This document shows positions 11,095 through 21,867 of a DNA stretch of 64,000 bases, piece after piece. Each line of letters opens with the position of its first letter. The first letter of the stretch is position 1. Source of the stretch: Aspergillus flavus (lineage: Eukaryota; Ascomycota; Eurotiomycetes; Eurotiales; Aspergillaceae); NCBI RefSeq assembly GCF_009017415.1, contig NC_092403.1, positions 62,001 through 126,000 on the forward strand. Direction: 5' to 3'. The position numbers and the translations under genes are program-made. The notes below the pieces were generated by a model that worked only from the letters and a program-made list of their open reading frames with translations, did not search any database and was not told the DNA's origin.

Positions 11095-11925
11095 TCACGC
11101 CTGGGCAGGAGGAGGAGCACCCTCAGCAAAGACATCATTGACGCCTGTCACCACCCCAAGATTGCCATCCCGATTCACTCCCAGCCATTCCCGGAGCTGA
11201 GGACTCAGGGTCTTCTTCGTTTCCTCCGACAGCCCAACGCCCCAATTCACCTGACCTCTCAAGAAAGGGGCATTGTAAGCCCCGAACAACAGCGCCCGCT
11301 CTTTATCCTGAGTGACATTACAACCGGACGTGTGCCAGAGACGCCCGTCCATCACGATGATCGATCCAGCCTTGGCCTCGAACGGCACCAGGAGCTTTCT
11401 CGCCTCCTCCTCAGGGGGTACCTCCGCCTTAGTCTTCCAATGATGACTACCGGGGATGTACAAGGTGGCGCCGTTTTCGTAGTAAACGTCATGCAGACAC
11501 CAAATCACGTTCAACCCCCAGGTCGACAACCAAGGATCGGGGCACTGTAGGGAGAGATCGGAGTGTAAACCCATGGATTTGGATCCGGGCAGTGCAATGT
11601 TCGCTGTGAAATTAGAAACAAGGAAGTTTTGTCCTAATGCGGATTGAACCATCTCCACAGCAACAGGGTGCGAGATGAGCTCGCGGAAGATGGGGTCCAG
11701 TTCCATCAGGTAGAAGATACGGACATTGCTGGAGTTGGGATCTAGCCAGTCGAGATAGGTCGGATCGCCTCGTCGTTCACTCTCTTCCTTTGCCTTCCAA
11801 AGCCGATCGACGACCTCCTTTGTTTTTTCGGGATCGATCACATTAGGGACGACGGCCCATCCGTCCTGTTTGAATTTGGCCTTGGCTTCTGTGAGCTGTT
11901 GAGCACTCACCGTACTGGTCGCCAT
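11095..11925 (-). CDS. Phytanoyl-CoA dioxygenase (PhyH) family Fe(II)/2-oxoglutarate oxygenase
   Basis: Single exon, 276 residues, start ATG at 11925. The facial triad of the PhyH fold is visible: H121-x-D123 (GLHSDLS) and distal H198 (GRLWHTSG), with R210 twelve residues later, placed to bind 2-oxoglutarate. The motif TLYIPGSHHW (154-163) is typical of the family. The length matches fungal PhyH proteins. Such enzymes hydroxylate or desaturate a carbon of a small molecule using O2 and 2-oxoglutarate. Some work in fungal secondary metabolism, but there is no biosynthetic backbone gene nearby, so a catabolic or detoxifying role is as likely. No peroxisomal SKL-type terminus is present (it ends PPPAQA), so it is probably cytosolic. 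Confidence 0.92.
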   Translation of the reverse strand: MATSTVSAQQLTEAKAKFKQDGWAVVPNVIDPEKTKEVVDRLWKAKEESERRGDPTYLDWLDPNSSNVRIFYLMELDPIFRELISHPVAVEMVQSALGQNFLVSNFTANIALPGSKSMGLHSDLSLQCPDPWLSTWGLNVIWCLHDVYYENGATLYIPGSHHWKTKAEVPPEEEARKLLVPFEAKAGSIIVMDGRLWHTSGCNVTQDKERALLFGAYNAPFLRGQVNWGVGLSEETKKTLSPQLREWLGVNRDGNLGVVTGVNDVFAEGAPPPAQA

Positions 11926-14344
11926 GAGTTGTGTGATAAGGAAGGAATAGAGGATTTGCAGGAAAAAGAAAAATAACGACAGGAAAAGGAACAGCTAAAC
12001 CTGAAGTAGCTATGGGTCCTCAGGATAATTAATAGCGTGACTATGCATTCAACACAACAGGCATTCCGTCCAAATGCCGAGTACTAGCAAAGGGCTGAGC
12101 CTGAAGATAAGGTAAGAAGACTACTACCAGGATTGAATGAAGAGAAAAGAGGCATGAGGCGTTCCGAACCATGGTATCAAAGCTTGAGTTACTGACCCTA
12201 GGAGTGTGACAAAAACGTCTGCATGCATAATGTGGAACAACATTACTTAAAGAACGATTGGACGTCTATCGTGTAGCTGTCCCAATCAAGCCTCCTCCGA
12301 GTCCAGGGGTATATTTAGGCTGATACCCGAAACTGTCACTTACATGCCAAGTAATGAGAAACTGGTTTGTGTCTGCCGGACCGTCAGATTATGCCGGGGA
12401 TCGTTCGGCTTGTGGGGATGAGATGCAATAGACTAGAAGACGCGACAGGACATTATCATTTCGTTGTCCACAGCTCTGTAAACATTTCGTCCTGTTCGAA
12501 TCACCCAGAGCATGGAGTATTAGATTCTTTTGAGTGAAGACATACCACTAGACCCCAAGTCCATCCATGACTTACTCTTAGAGTAGTGATCTCAAGAACA
12601 CTCCATGACTAGAGGCTGACTTTATTTCACATCCCAGCCTCGCCAAACCTTAGAAATGGTACAACGGTGGTGGTCAAGGCTGCGGGGAGAACCTTTAATG
12701 ACACCAGAATCTGGATTCGGTGAGGCTGACGAGGCTTTAGTGCATCCTTTTAGAATATGGATACGATAGCCAGTGGGCCTTGGTGGATTCCCAGCCTTAT
12801 CAAACCGTATTAAGCTCCACCTCGCCCAGGTTCTTGATCCTTCAATACAGTATCTTTGTATGCGGACTGGATGACATTCGTGTAGTCTACAGGTCACAGA
12901 CGAGTGAGGATGATCAATGATGTGGCCACCTACACGTCTCGATATTTTCCATAGAACTAGGGTTCGTGTTCAAGAGGCAATATTCGAGAAGAACCGCTAG
13001 GCCATTGCTCTAGCAACGTCTGGTGAATATAACGTTTCTGTACTCCGTATCACTCGGACCATCTGTATTCGAGACCGTTAATTGTGTCCATTAACCCAAT
13101 TCGATTATATTTGATATGCTACCCAACTGACTGGTCGGCTCATTGCCCCTTCAAGACGATGGGACCAGTCGTCACGGGGCGTAGATGTATGAGTATGCAG
13201 ATCATCTCCCACAGAAGTTAGCCAGCCGTTACCCAAATCTCTGTGCCGTCTGCTAAGGACGGCAAAGTTCCGGGTCTGCTATCTTTGCACGTCAGGGGAG
13301 GCCGGATGAGGACCGCGAACATCCCGTGTGGACCCTGTCTAGGAACAACTCCAATGGAAACAACACACCAAGTGGGGTTTGTGGATGAAGTTGAGATGGT
13401 CAACAGAATCAATGACAAAAAGACGATCCCCACAGCATTGTTGCCCACGAAAATACTCCTTTTTCCTCACTTGCAAAGGTTGACCAAGTCACCACTCTGT
13501 AGCAAGCTGACCTCACGACCAGACTTAACACACCTCGGTCTTCATATCGCTACTTCGAGGCGGGTAAGAGTGTGTATAATATTTGATCATGTAGATTTCT
13601 TCACAGCAATACTGCCAGGGCCACCTGGTGACTCGCCACCATAACACTCAAGTCCAAATCTGTGGCCAGTGTTCATTTCCTGAGGCTTGACACGTTCCGA
13701 CATACAGTATCACGCACCGAATCACTGATAGGTATAAAAGCGTTCCACTAGCACCATATCTTCATTTTTGGCGCATAATTAGACATGTAATGCAATAGAA
13801 AAGAAGACTATCCTGAAGCAGGTAAGCGCCCTAAATCCCGAGATATGCCGAATCAGTGTCTCGTAATTTAGGAGCCGTCTTTTCTTGTTCCTTATTACGC
13901 GATCTAAAATCCTGCCGTGGTGGACCTTGAAGCAGTAAACGTGAGGAGTCTTTGGGACCAGTCCTCTGGCGAGCGCCCACCTCGATGGAATGCCTTGGGC
14001 GAGACATAGTGGACATAGGGACTAGTGCTACCCTATGGAAATAGAGGCAATAAGACTCCCAGTGAAGAAAATAGGTGAACTAAAGTACTTTTTTAAAGGG
14101 GCATCTGTGCGCTAAATTCTTTTGACAGGACGGTACAGTGGACCAAGCCCGAGAAGCTCCACTCATCGATGATCCAGCCCTAGTTCACTTCACTGTCCTC
14201 TGCAGGATCAAATTCCAGCAAGACGTAAAAAGTCAGCTGGGAACAGGGAGAGTAAAAGAAGCAAAGAGAGGTCCATGGCTGTTCAACATTATATTTTGGG
14301 GGGTGCGACTCATGGAAGCTTCCCGGTAGTAAGACCTTCAGGAA
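11926..14344. other. 2.4-kb gene-poor stretch
   Basis: No spliceable gene was found. Frames at 12622-12897 (-), 13218-13448 (-) and 13243-13644 (+) are short, overlap one another and carry no known motifs. The last 200 bases form the promoter and leader of the rhodopsin-domain gene. The tract could hold relics of older genes, but I cannot name one. Confidence 0.4.
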
Positions 14345-15655
14345 ATGGGAATCAACGAGAACCTGCAGCCCGTGACATGGGCAGTGTCGATGCCATTTGT
14401 GGTCATCACCAGCTTGTCGTGTATCCTTCGAGTATACTCTCGTCTTTGCCTCTCCAAATCGTTCGGCGCCGATGACTGGTTTATGGTAGCTGCGAGTGTA
14501 AATTCTCTTCCCTGTCACTCAAGGCTCAGCACTAACTGTGGTAGATAACATGGCTCGCCACTCAAGCCATCTTGGGGCAGATGATCGTGTTCGGGGGAGG
14601 AAAGTAAGTCGATCGTTCTCGAGGTCAGTTGCCTGCTATATTCACACACTGTCTCGGCATTATAGGCAGGATAAAGACGTTCCACCTGAAAACTTGCTAA
14701 AGATTGTGACGGTGAGTCGCCCATGATTAGCCAGATGTCCCACTCGCTTACCCGTCTGAAAGCTTCTCTTCGTCATCGAATTCGTCTATATCTTCTGCCA
14801 ATGGCTGATCAAGATGTCTTTTCTGACCTTCTATCTTCGAGTACTGAGTATCTCACCATTGTACAAAAAGACCGTGTATGGAGTGATGGTCTTTACCTCG
14901 GCGCAGACCTTGGCCGTCCTGCTCTTTTACGGTCTGCAATGTCTCCCGCTGGATGCCTTCTTCCACCCCGAGGCCCATCCGGATGCGAAATGCATTCCCA
15001 CGGCGGTGACGCTGTACTTTCCTGCAAGCATGGTGAGTACAAGGATATCCGTACCAGTTGCCCTTTAGGCTCCGGGTCCTAATAGCATCGCACTTCTTAG
15101 AACGTCTTAACCGATCTTCTCATCTACATTCTGCCGATCTATCCCTTATGGACTTTACAAATGTCTGCACGCCGACGAGTGGGATTGATTGTCTGTTTCA
15201 CTGTCGGTGGTAGCACTATTATAGTGTCCCTTCTCCGCTTCATCGTACTTGTGCAGCTGGCCAGTGGCTCCAGGACCTTTTATGTCTACGGCTCCGTTGC
15301 GATCGTCACAACAATTGAGCTTTGCACGGCGATTATGACAGCCAACATGCCCTCCCTCCGATCGGTCTGGAGGACACATGTTTCAGGAACCTTGTACGGC
15401 TCGAGCGGTCGGAAGCCGTCTTCGTACGAACTGGGAACGACTTCAAGAGCCCGCGGCAATCGGAAAATGATCAAAAGCAGCATCGTCCAGAGACTGAAAC
15501 AAGGCGCTACCAACGTTTCACACGCGGACTCGGAGGAGGAGCTTTGCCGCAATGGTGGGGACATTGTTGTCAGCACTCAGGTCAATGTGAGCAGTGTCGC
15601 AGATCCCAGTGTGAATAGTCCGCAACTACCGCCTTCATACTACAAGCCCAGGTAG
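14345..15655 (+). CDS. Seven-helix fungal rhodopsin-domain membrane protein (Pth11-like class), 5 exons
   Basis: The exons are 14345-14497, 14545-14603, 14666-14711, 14763-15032 and 15101-15655 (360 residues). The introns are 47-68 bp. The spliced protein shows hallmark segments of the fungal integral-membrane rhodopsin-like domain: RVYSRLCLSKSFGADDWFM after helix 1, a conserved DVPPENLLKI loop, KMSFLTFYLRV in a middle helix, and NVLTDLLIYILPIYPLW. These are followed by a basic RRRVG turn and two more helices. The C-terminal tail of about 110 residues is cytosolic, polar and Ser-rich. This family includes surface-sensing Pth11-like receptors, but most members have no known ligand. The spliced segments match the family order, which supports each exon. 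It is flanked by non-coding DNA on both sides. Confidence 0.88.
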
Positions 15656-16488
15656 ACTGAAACGCGGCTGATACAATGGCGCGATTTTGTACGATAGCGA
15701 GTACAACTCATTAAGCCTTGATTCCATCAGTTCCTACGCTGCAAACGCTTAGATGGTAGAGGAACCCAGACCAGGGAACGGAAGGTCTCGAGGGAAGCCG
15801 TACCTCTGACCTGCAGCAGTCAGACTGCTTTGTTCAGCGACATGCCCTGCACAGTGAAGAGAGTTACCACCGTAACGCCCGTGAGATAGCCTGTAGGAAT
15901 GTTTCCGGTGCTTGAAAGGCATGCTGAAAAACATTGAGAACTGCGTGGACGTAAAGTTGCAGCGATAAAGGTCGAAATGACGTAGCCAGCGACACAGCGA
16001 CTTGGCGATTAACGATCGGTTATATAAGTCCGGAGATTCCTAGTTCTTCCAGGGTTGCATTCCTACTATCTCTTGGTCGGAAGCCTGTGCGGACAAAAGT
16101 GATCGTCGCATGCATCGGTTAATAGGAAGGGCTATCCGAGGGTCAATCAATGCAACCATCTCTGTCTCGGCACTTTAAAGGAAGTTGAAATCCTGTCGAG
16201 TTCAATCAAGTCAATCAGATGATACGATATTGATCAGGGTTACAGCGAGATGTCTCACTATATCTCCCCCTGAATCAAACCGTGTCCACCAATCGGCGAA
16301 TCTGCATCTCAGCGGGATGCGAAGCCGAAGTGCGCTTATGCAGGTCGGACGCTGGGCCAATTTCCCCTCAGGAAAACTGCCTTAATTGAACCCAGCCATG
16401 ATGTCAAGTCGTCAAGGGAAGCATATTTGAATGTGGCGTGCGCTCTAAGTGACAAAGGTAAAATGCCGATTTCGCCGCCATCTGCGCT
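15656..16488. other. Intergenic; promoter of the DUF5695 gene
   Basis: No gene is seen. A TATATAAG element lies at 16020-16027, about 460 bases before the next ATG; if it is the core promoter the 5' leader is long. Confidence 0.4.
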
Positions 16489-19314
16489 ATGGGGTTGATA
16501 CGCTTCTATACCTCGCTGGCACTGATCTCTGCCTCGGCCTTCCTCGTCCGGGGTCAGAGTGATGATTTAGGCCTCGCGAATGGTTATACTAATCTAAAGA
16601 CCAACAATTTCGACCTCCAGCTCGTTACGGACGCCCAGATCCTAGCATCGCTCAAGCCATCCGGGTCATCATTTGACTTCTTACCGTCGGATTACTTGCC
16701 GTACCGAGCAGCCAACGGTCAGTACCATATTGGAGACATCACCTTTCGGTATCGCGCGGTGGGGGAGAAAGAATGGACAGCCGGAGATTCCTCCCAGGCT
16801 CGGGCCGTGGTAAAGTCGCTTGACGCCAATGCGCTGGCCGCGGCCGATATAACATCAACGTTGCCGAGCAGCTCGGCTCTACAAATTGTTCGACAATGGT
16901 TGGACGTCGAAGGGGACTTGGGGCTGAGCTTCACCCTCACGAACAAGGGCAATAGTAGCGTAGAAATCGGTAGCCTGGGCTTCCCGATTGAGTCCAACAG
17001 TATCTTTACAAATCGCACGGCGGATGAAGTTACGGCGCAATGCTCCCTCGTGGACCCCTACATCGGGCGGGATGCTGGCTATCTACAATTCTCTCCAACC
17101 TCCGGGCAGGGTCCAACCTTGATTATCACCCCGTTGGTCAATACGAGTACCCCGTTCGAAGCCTGGCGCAACCTCGATGAGGTATCTGACACCTACACCG
17201 GGTACGGTAGCCAGACATTTGAAGGGTTCTATGAGTGGCAGACTCATTCAAAGGCATATGCCGAGAAGGAATGGGCTCAGGTGAATCCATGGAATGAACC
17301 AACCGCGCGCAGCCTCAAACCCGGTGAATCTACGACTGTGGGTCTTCGCTTCTCCGTGGTAAAGGATGGGGTGCGCGGAATCCAAAAGGCTGTCCAGGGG
17401 ACAAATACCCCATTGACGATAGGAACAGGATACATCGTTCCCCGCGATCTGACGGCACAGCTTTTCGTCTTTCACTCGGCCAATGTGTCCAAGGTCGTAT
17501 CCGACAACAATGCCTTCGACATTGCACGCCCTTCATCCAACCTTGTTTCCCTTTCCCCCACCGAATCAGCCTGGGGACGGACCAGAGTCACCATCACCTA
17601 CGCGGACGGAAAAGTCCAGACGGTCCATTACTTCATCACGGACACTGCCCCGGATGTGATCTCCAAGTTGGGCGAATTCTCAACCACTGCCATGTGGTTT
17701 GACGACGAGAAGGACCCCTTTGGTCGGGCACCCTCTGTGATCACGTATGACGAGGCCACCAAAGCACAGGTTCTTCAAGAGGCGCGTGTTTGGATTGCTG
17801 GACTGATGGACGAAGGTGGCGCCATATTTCTCGCTTCCACGATGAAAGAGCACGGTCTTCCCAACGCCGCGGAGGTGGCGAAGCTGGAAGAGTTTGCGTC
17901 CAAAGTACTGTTTGGCAACATTCAAAACGCCAATTTCACGGTTCGTAAGAGCGTCTTCTACTACGATCCAGATCAACTTCCGAGTTATGAGTACAGCAAC
18001 AATATCGACTGGGGAAATTGGTGGTCGTGGAATAAGGACGCTTCATACTCCACCGATCGTGCATATGACTATATCCACGTTATTGGCGCATACTGGTCAT
18101 TGTATCGCGCCGGCCGCGACAACCCTACCCTTCTCAAGGTGCACCCATGGCAGTGGTATCTGGGCCAGGCGTACAATACGACCGTAACGTGCTTTGCGAC
18201 AAACTCTGCCGGTGACGGCCTGGTAGGTTATTCGCGCCTGGGTCTAATGGGAGAGACCGTTGTCGGAGAGCTCCTGGCAGATCTGCAACGCGAAGGCTGG
18301 ACCGAAGAGGCGGACGCAGTAGAAGCCGCCATGAAACTGCGCGCGGAAGCGTGGGACAGGCAATCGGAGCCCTTTGGAAGCGAAATGGCATGGGATTGCA
18401 CGGGCCAGGAGGGCGTTTATTACTGGAGCAAGTAAGTCGCTCTTCTCCCTCCATTTCGCGCAGAAAGTCCTCGTGGCATTTTTCCCGGAAACTAACATTG
18501 GCGACGAGCAAAGTTATTTCAATCTTACGCAGACAACGACGAAGACCATCAATAGCATTTTAGGTCTGATGCCAACGGTATCGCATTGGGGCTGGAATGG
18601 GAACGCCCGGCGGTACTGGGATTTCATGTGAGACTCAGTCCAGCATCTGCCTGTCCAAGACTAAGATCCTTTAGCTATGCCGGGAAGCTCCAACGGATTG
18701 AACGCATGATCCATCATTATGGTTCCAGCCTCAACGCATTGCCCCTCCTCGCTGAGTTTCGACAAAACCCGAGCGACACCTATCTCCTCCGAGTTGGGTA
18801 CGGTGGAATCACTGGCCCGTTAAGCAATATCCGGGAGGACGGCTCGATGTACAACGCGTTCCACTCATTTCCCGATACTCTCAAGGGCGATGACTATTCC
18901 GGCGACTATGGTCCTAGCTTCCTTGGAATGATGCTGGGTGCCGGTACATACGTCGTCGACGACCCTGACGTCGGTCTCATAGCGTACGGTGGCAATCTGT
19001 CCGTGGAGAGCGACAGGGTGACAGTGCGACCGCGTGATGCCGTCCGGCGACGTGTATATGTTGCGTCGATGGGTGTTTACGTCACGATAAGTACCGGCCA
19101 GATCGAAGAGTTCTCATTTTCCGCCACTCAGCCAAACTCTCTTGAACTGGATATTGTCGCAGGATCATCCAATACGACCACGGCGATTGTATGGGTTGAG
19201 AACCCTGGTACAACAGACGCGTATGCAGTAACAACCAGCGGGGAACAGACGAGGGGAGGTGTGGTGGTTGAGCTATCGGCTGGCTCCGTGACTGTCACAG
19301 TAGCCAGGCAGTAG
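16489..19314 (+). CDS. Secreted DUF5695 protein, probable carbohydrate-active enzyme (3 exons)
   Basis: The exons are 16489-18431, 18514-18627 and 18675-19314 (898 residues; both introns phase 2). Residues 1-22 form a clean signal peptide ending VRGQ. The N-terminal half is beta-sandwich-like (FDLQLVTDAQILASLKPSG, then a TFRYR segment), followed by an alpha-helical, Trp-rich barrel-like half. That half contains DWGNWWSWN, IHVIGAYWSLYRAGRDNP and, across the second intron, VSHWGWNGNARRYWDF. This beta-domain plus helical-toroid order is what I recall for DUF5695 proteins in plant-degrading fungi, and it resembles inverting glycosidases or polysaccharide lyases. The precise substrate is unknown. 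Its place ahead of a GH43 gene and a pectin lyase on the same strand suggests a role in pectin or hemicellulose breakdown. Confidence 0.8.
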
Positions 19315-20328
19315 ACCTGTCAGAGGTGTGCTGTGTTGTAAGCCTTATGAAACGATGAAGTGATAGTACTGTCAAGTAGCTTTGGAGAACAATCACACTT
19401 GATTGACTCAGACTCTTCAATCCATTGCCGCGCTCAAATGTTGCGGTCCGTAGCTCTATGCTGGCGCTGGGCCGTACAATCACAGCAACGCACTGCTTCA
19501 ATGTGAGCTCCTAACGACGGCGCGACAGCATTCGGTAGTTTCTCGACACGGTATGGTTCCTCGATCGGGCGCGAAATAGGAAAGTGGAATTTTTGGCGAA
19601 GTGTTACCTGAGCCTAGTCACGGTCGCGGTCCGTGAGAACTGAAGAGCTGTGCATGGAGGAGGAGACCATTCATTGCCTTCGGAAAAGTCTCGGTGGTAT
19701 TCCTTTTTGCCTGAGGCAACAGCCACACGGTGCACCGCCACCTGTCGCTGCCACAAACAACAGTCACGCATCAACGGGATATCAAACGAAACACAACCTA
19801 TTTGCCTCCTAATATATAGGCTTACACGCTCTAACATATGCGTCCGAGATAGGACCATGGAGGCAGTGTAACTGAATTCTTACAGCAAGTCCAAACGTGT
19901 AGCAGCCCTCCAATAGTAAATATACTCGGATATATATTTCGAGACACAAATACATTTACTATGCTCCCTTCAATGAGGAAACCATCGCAACGCCCTCAAA
20001 ACGTTATGCTGATAATGGACTGAAGGATACCTCACCAGCGGTAGCTATCCATCTTCTTGAGCTTCTTGAACCTCTATCATCAAGGCGAAGTTTCTCCGGG
20101 ATTTTATTGGTGGAGTTGGGAAATGCCGAACCCCAGAGCTGGATATTGCGACTTGCAGAGATTGTTTCATGGCTCGGTTAGTACCTGGCCCAGTCGGTTA
20201 ATTTTGTACCCCTTCCCTGTCTCTTCTCGGAGGTCACTCCGTGTGAAACAATAGGTAGAAGCTGTATAAAGTTTGGAACTACTGGTCAAAATGTTAGACT
20301 AAAGGCACCACCTAACGCCTCGGAAAGA
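19315..20328. other. Intergenic between DUF5695 and GH43 genes
   Basis: About 1 kb with no gene seen. AT-rich around 19800-19970. It must hold the terminator of the first gene and the promoter of the second; I see no XlnR-type GGCTAR hexamer that I would trust. Confidence 0.4.
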
Positions 20329-21867
20329 ATGTTTCTACTGCTGATCAAGTTGGCAACTTACGCAGCTGCCGTGGCAGCGCAGGTAGATAGCTCTTCGCCG
20401 TTCTCATTTACTTCCAAGGGCAATCCGATCTTATCCAATGGGTCGTGGTATTCCGGGGATCCTGCCCCGTTGGTCGTCAATGACACGCTGTATATCATCA
20501 CGGGACGCGACAGCGCTCCTCCGGATGAGAATGCTTTCGTGATGAACCAATGGGGGATGCTGGCCTCATCATCTGCAAATCCGGAGGGAGGTACGTGGAC
20601 GTTGTATCCCGACGTCGCTGACCCTCAGGCCGTGTTTGCGTGGGCCGAACCCGGCAGCGCGTATGCGGCGCAAGTGGTCCAGGGTCATGATAGCCGATTC
20701 TACATGTACGCTCCGGTGACTCAGGCCGATAGCGCTAACGAAGATGCATTTGCGATCGGCGTGGCCGTCTCGGACTCTCCAACGGGCCCTTTCCAGGATG
20801 CTCACCCCTCGGGCCCGATCATCTCCCAGTCGGTGCCACCACCCGGCAATACCATCCAGAATATCGATCCGACCGTTCTGGTTGACGATGATGGACATGT
20901 GTACATCTACTTTGGGACTTTTGGGCAGCTGCTTGGCTATCAACTCGATCCGGATATGGTTACAGTGGCATCGAATGTTACGCAAGTCACCAGCCTGACG
21001 GGTTACTTTGAGGCGCCCTGGTTGATGAAGAGGCAGGACGTGTACTACATGTTGTTTGCAGCAAACAATGCTGGGGCTGATTCTCCCTGTACGCCAACCT
21101 CGTATCACGCCTGTATAGCCTACGGAACCGCGTCATCTCCAATGGGCCCCTGGACGTTCCAGGATGTAATTCTCCCGATTGTATCCTCAACGACTTCTCA
21201 CCCGGGAGCGGTGGAGTGGAATGGTGAATGGTATCTGGTATACCACACGGCCGACGCCGTTGGAGGAGGTCATTTTCGCCGTAGTGTCGCCTTTGATAAA
21301 CTCATCTGGGACGATAGTCAAGCTCCTGCCAAAATCAATGTTGTACAACAGACATTTGGTCCCAAATCGCCTTCCCCGCCCACTCACAATGTGGCCCCAC
21401 GAGCGGTAGCAAGTTCTGTACACTCGACGCCGATTCAGTACTGGGTCCAGGCCTTGAACGATGGAATCATTCGAGAGAACCCTTTACCACCAGACTACTG
21501 GTGCTCCTATGAGGCAACAGACTCCCCCCAAACCAGCACGCTTGTTTATACCTGGAATGAAACGGTTCAGCTTAATGGCACATCGATGGTGTTCTTCGCT
21601 GATCATGCTGCTGGAGCTAATGAAGGTGTTGCTCCTCCTCAGGAATGGTACATCGAGTACAAGGACGGTTCGGGTACATGGCAACGGGCTGCGAACACCT
21701 CGTCGTATCCCCTGGAAGTGACCGATACGCCCGATGTAGTGGCGTTCGAAACGGTGGATACTGTTGCAATCCGCGCAATCTTAGTCGCATCGGGTGCCCA
21801 GGGTCAATATGCCGGTGTTGGTGTGAAAGAATGGGAGGCTTTGTCCACCACCCTGCACTCGTATTGA
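20329..21867 (+). CDS. Secreted GH43 glycosidase (arabinofuranosidase/xylosidase type)
   Basis: Single exon, 512 residues, with a signal peptide (about 1-17, cleaved near VAAQ). The five-bladed GH43 propeller shows its three acidic residues in order: D44 in SGDPAP (general base), D180 in NIDPTVLVDDDGH (pKa modulator/orientation) and E228 in GYFEAPWL (general acid). The motif WYLVYHT lies in the last blade. After about residue 330 comes a second beta-sandwich domain of about 170 residues with several N-glycosylation sequons. GH43 enzymes release arabinose or xylose from arabinan, arabinoxylan or pectin side chains; the subfamily and exact linkage cannot be set by eye. It probably acts outside the cell together with the neighbouring pectin lyase. 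Confidence 0.9.
   Translation: MFLLLIKLATYAAAVAAQVDSSSPFSFTSKGNPILSNGSWYSGDPAPLVVNDTLYIITGRDSAPPDENAFVMNQWGMLASSSANPEGGTWTLYPDVADPQAVFAWAEPGSAYAAQVVQGHDSRFYMYAPVTQADSANEDAFAIGVAVSDSPTGPFQDAHPSGPIISQSVPPPGNTIQNIDPTVLVDDDGHVYIYFGTFGQLLGYQLDPDMVTVASNVTQVTSLTGYFEAPWLMKRQDVYYMLFAANNAGADSPCTPTSYHACIAYGTASSPMGPWTFQDVILPIVSSTTSHPGAVEWNGEWYLVYHTADAVGGGHFRRSVAFDKLIWDDSQAPAKINVVQQTFGPKSPSPPTHNVAPRAVASSVHSTPIQYWVQALNDGIIRENPLPPDYWCSYEATDSPQTSTLVYTWNETVQLNGTSMVFFADHAAGANEGVAPPQEWYIEYKDGSGTWQRAANTSSYPLEVTDTPDVVAFETVDTVAIRAILVASGAQGQYAGVGVKEWEALSTTLHSY

Noticed and set aside
13243..13644. 133-codon plus-strand frame
   Set aside because: Overlaps a minus-strand frame of similar size and has no domain signature.
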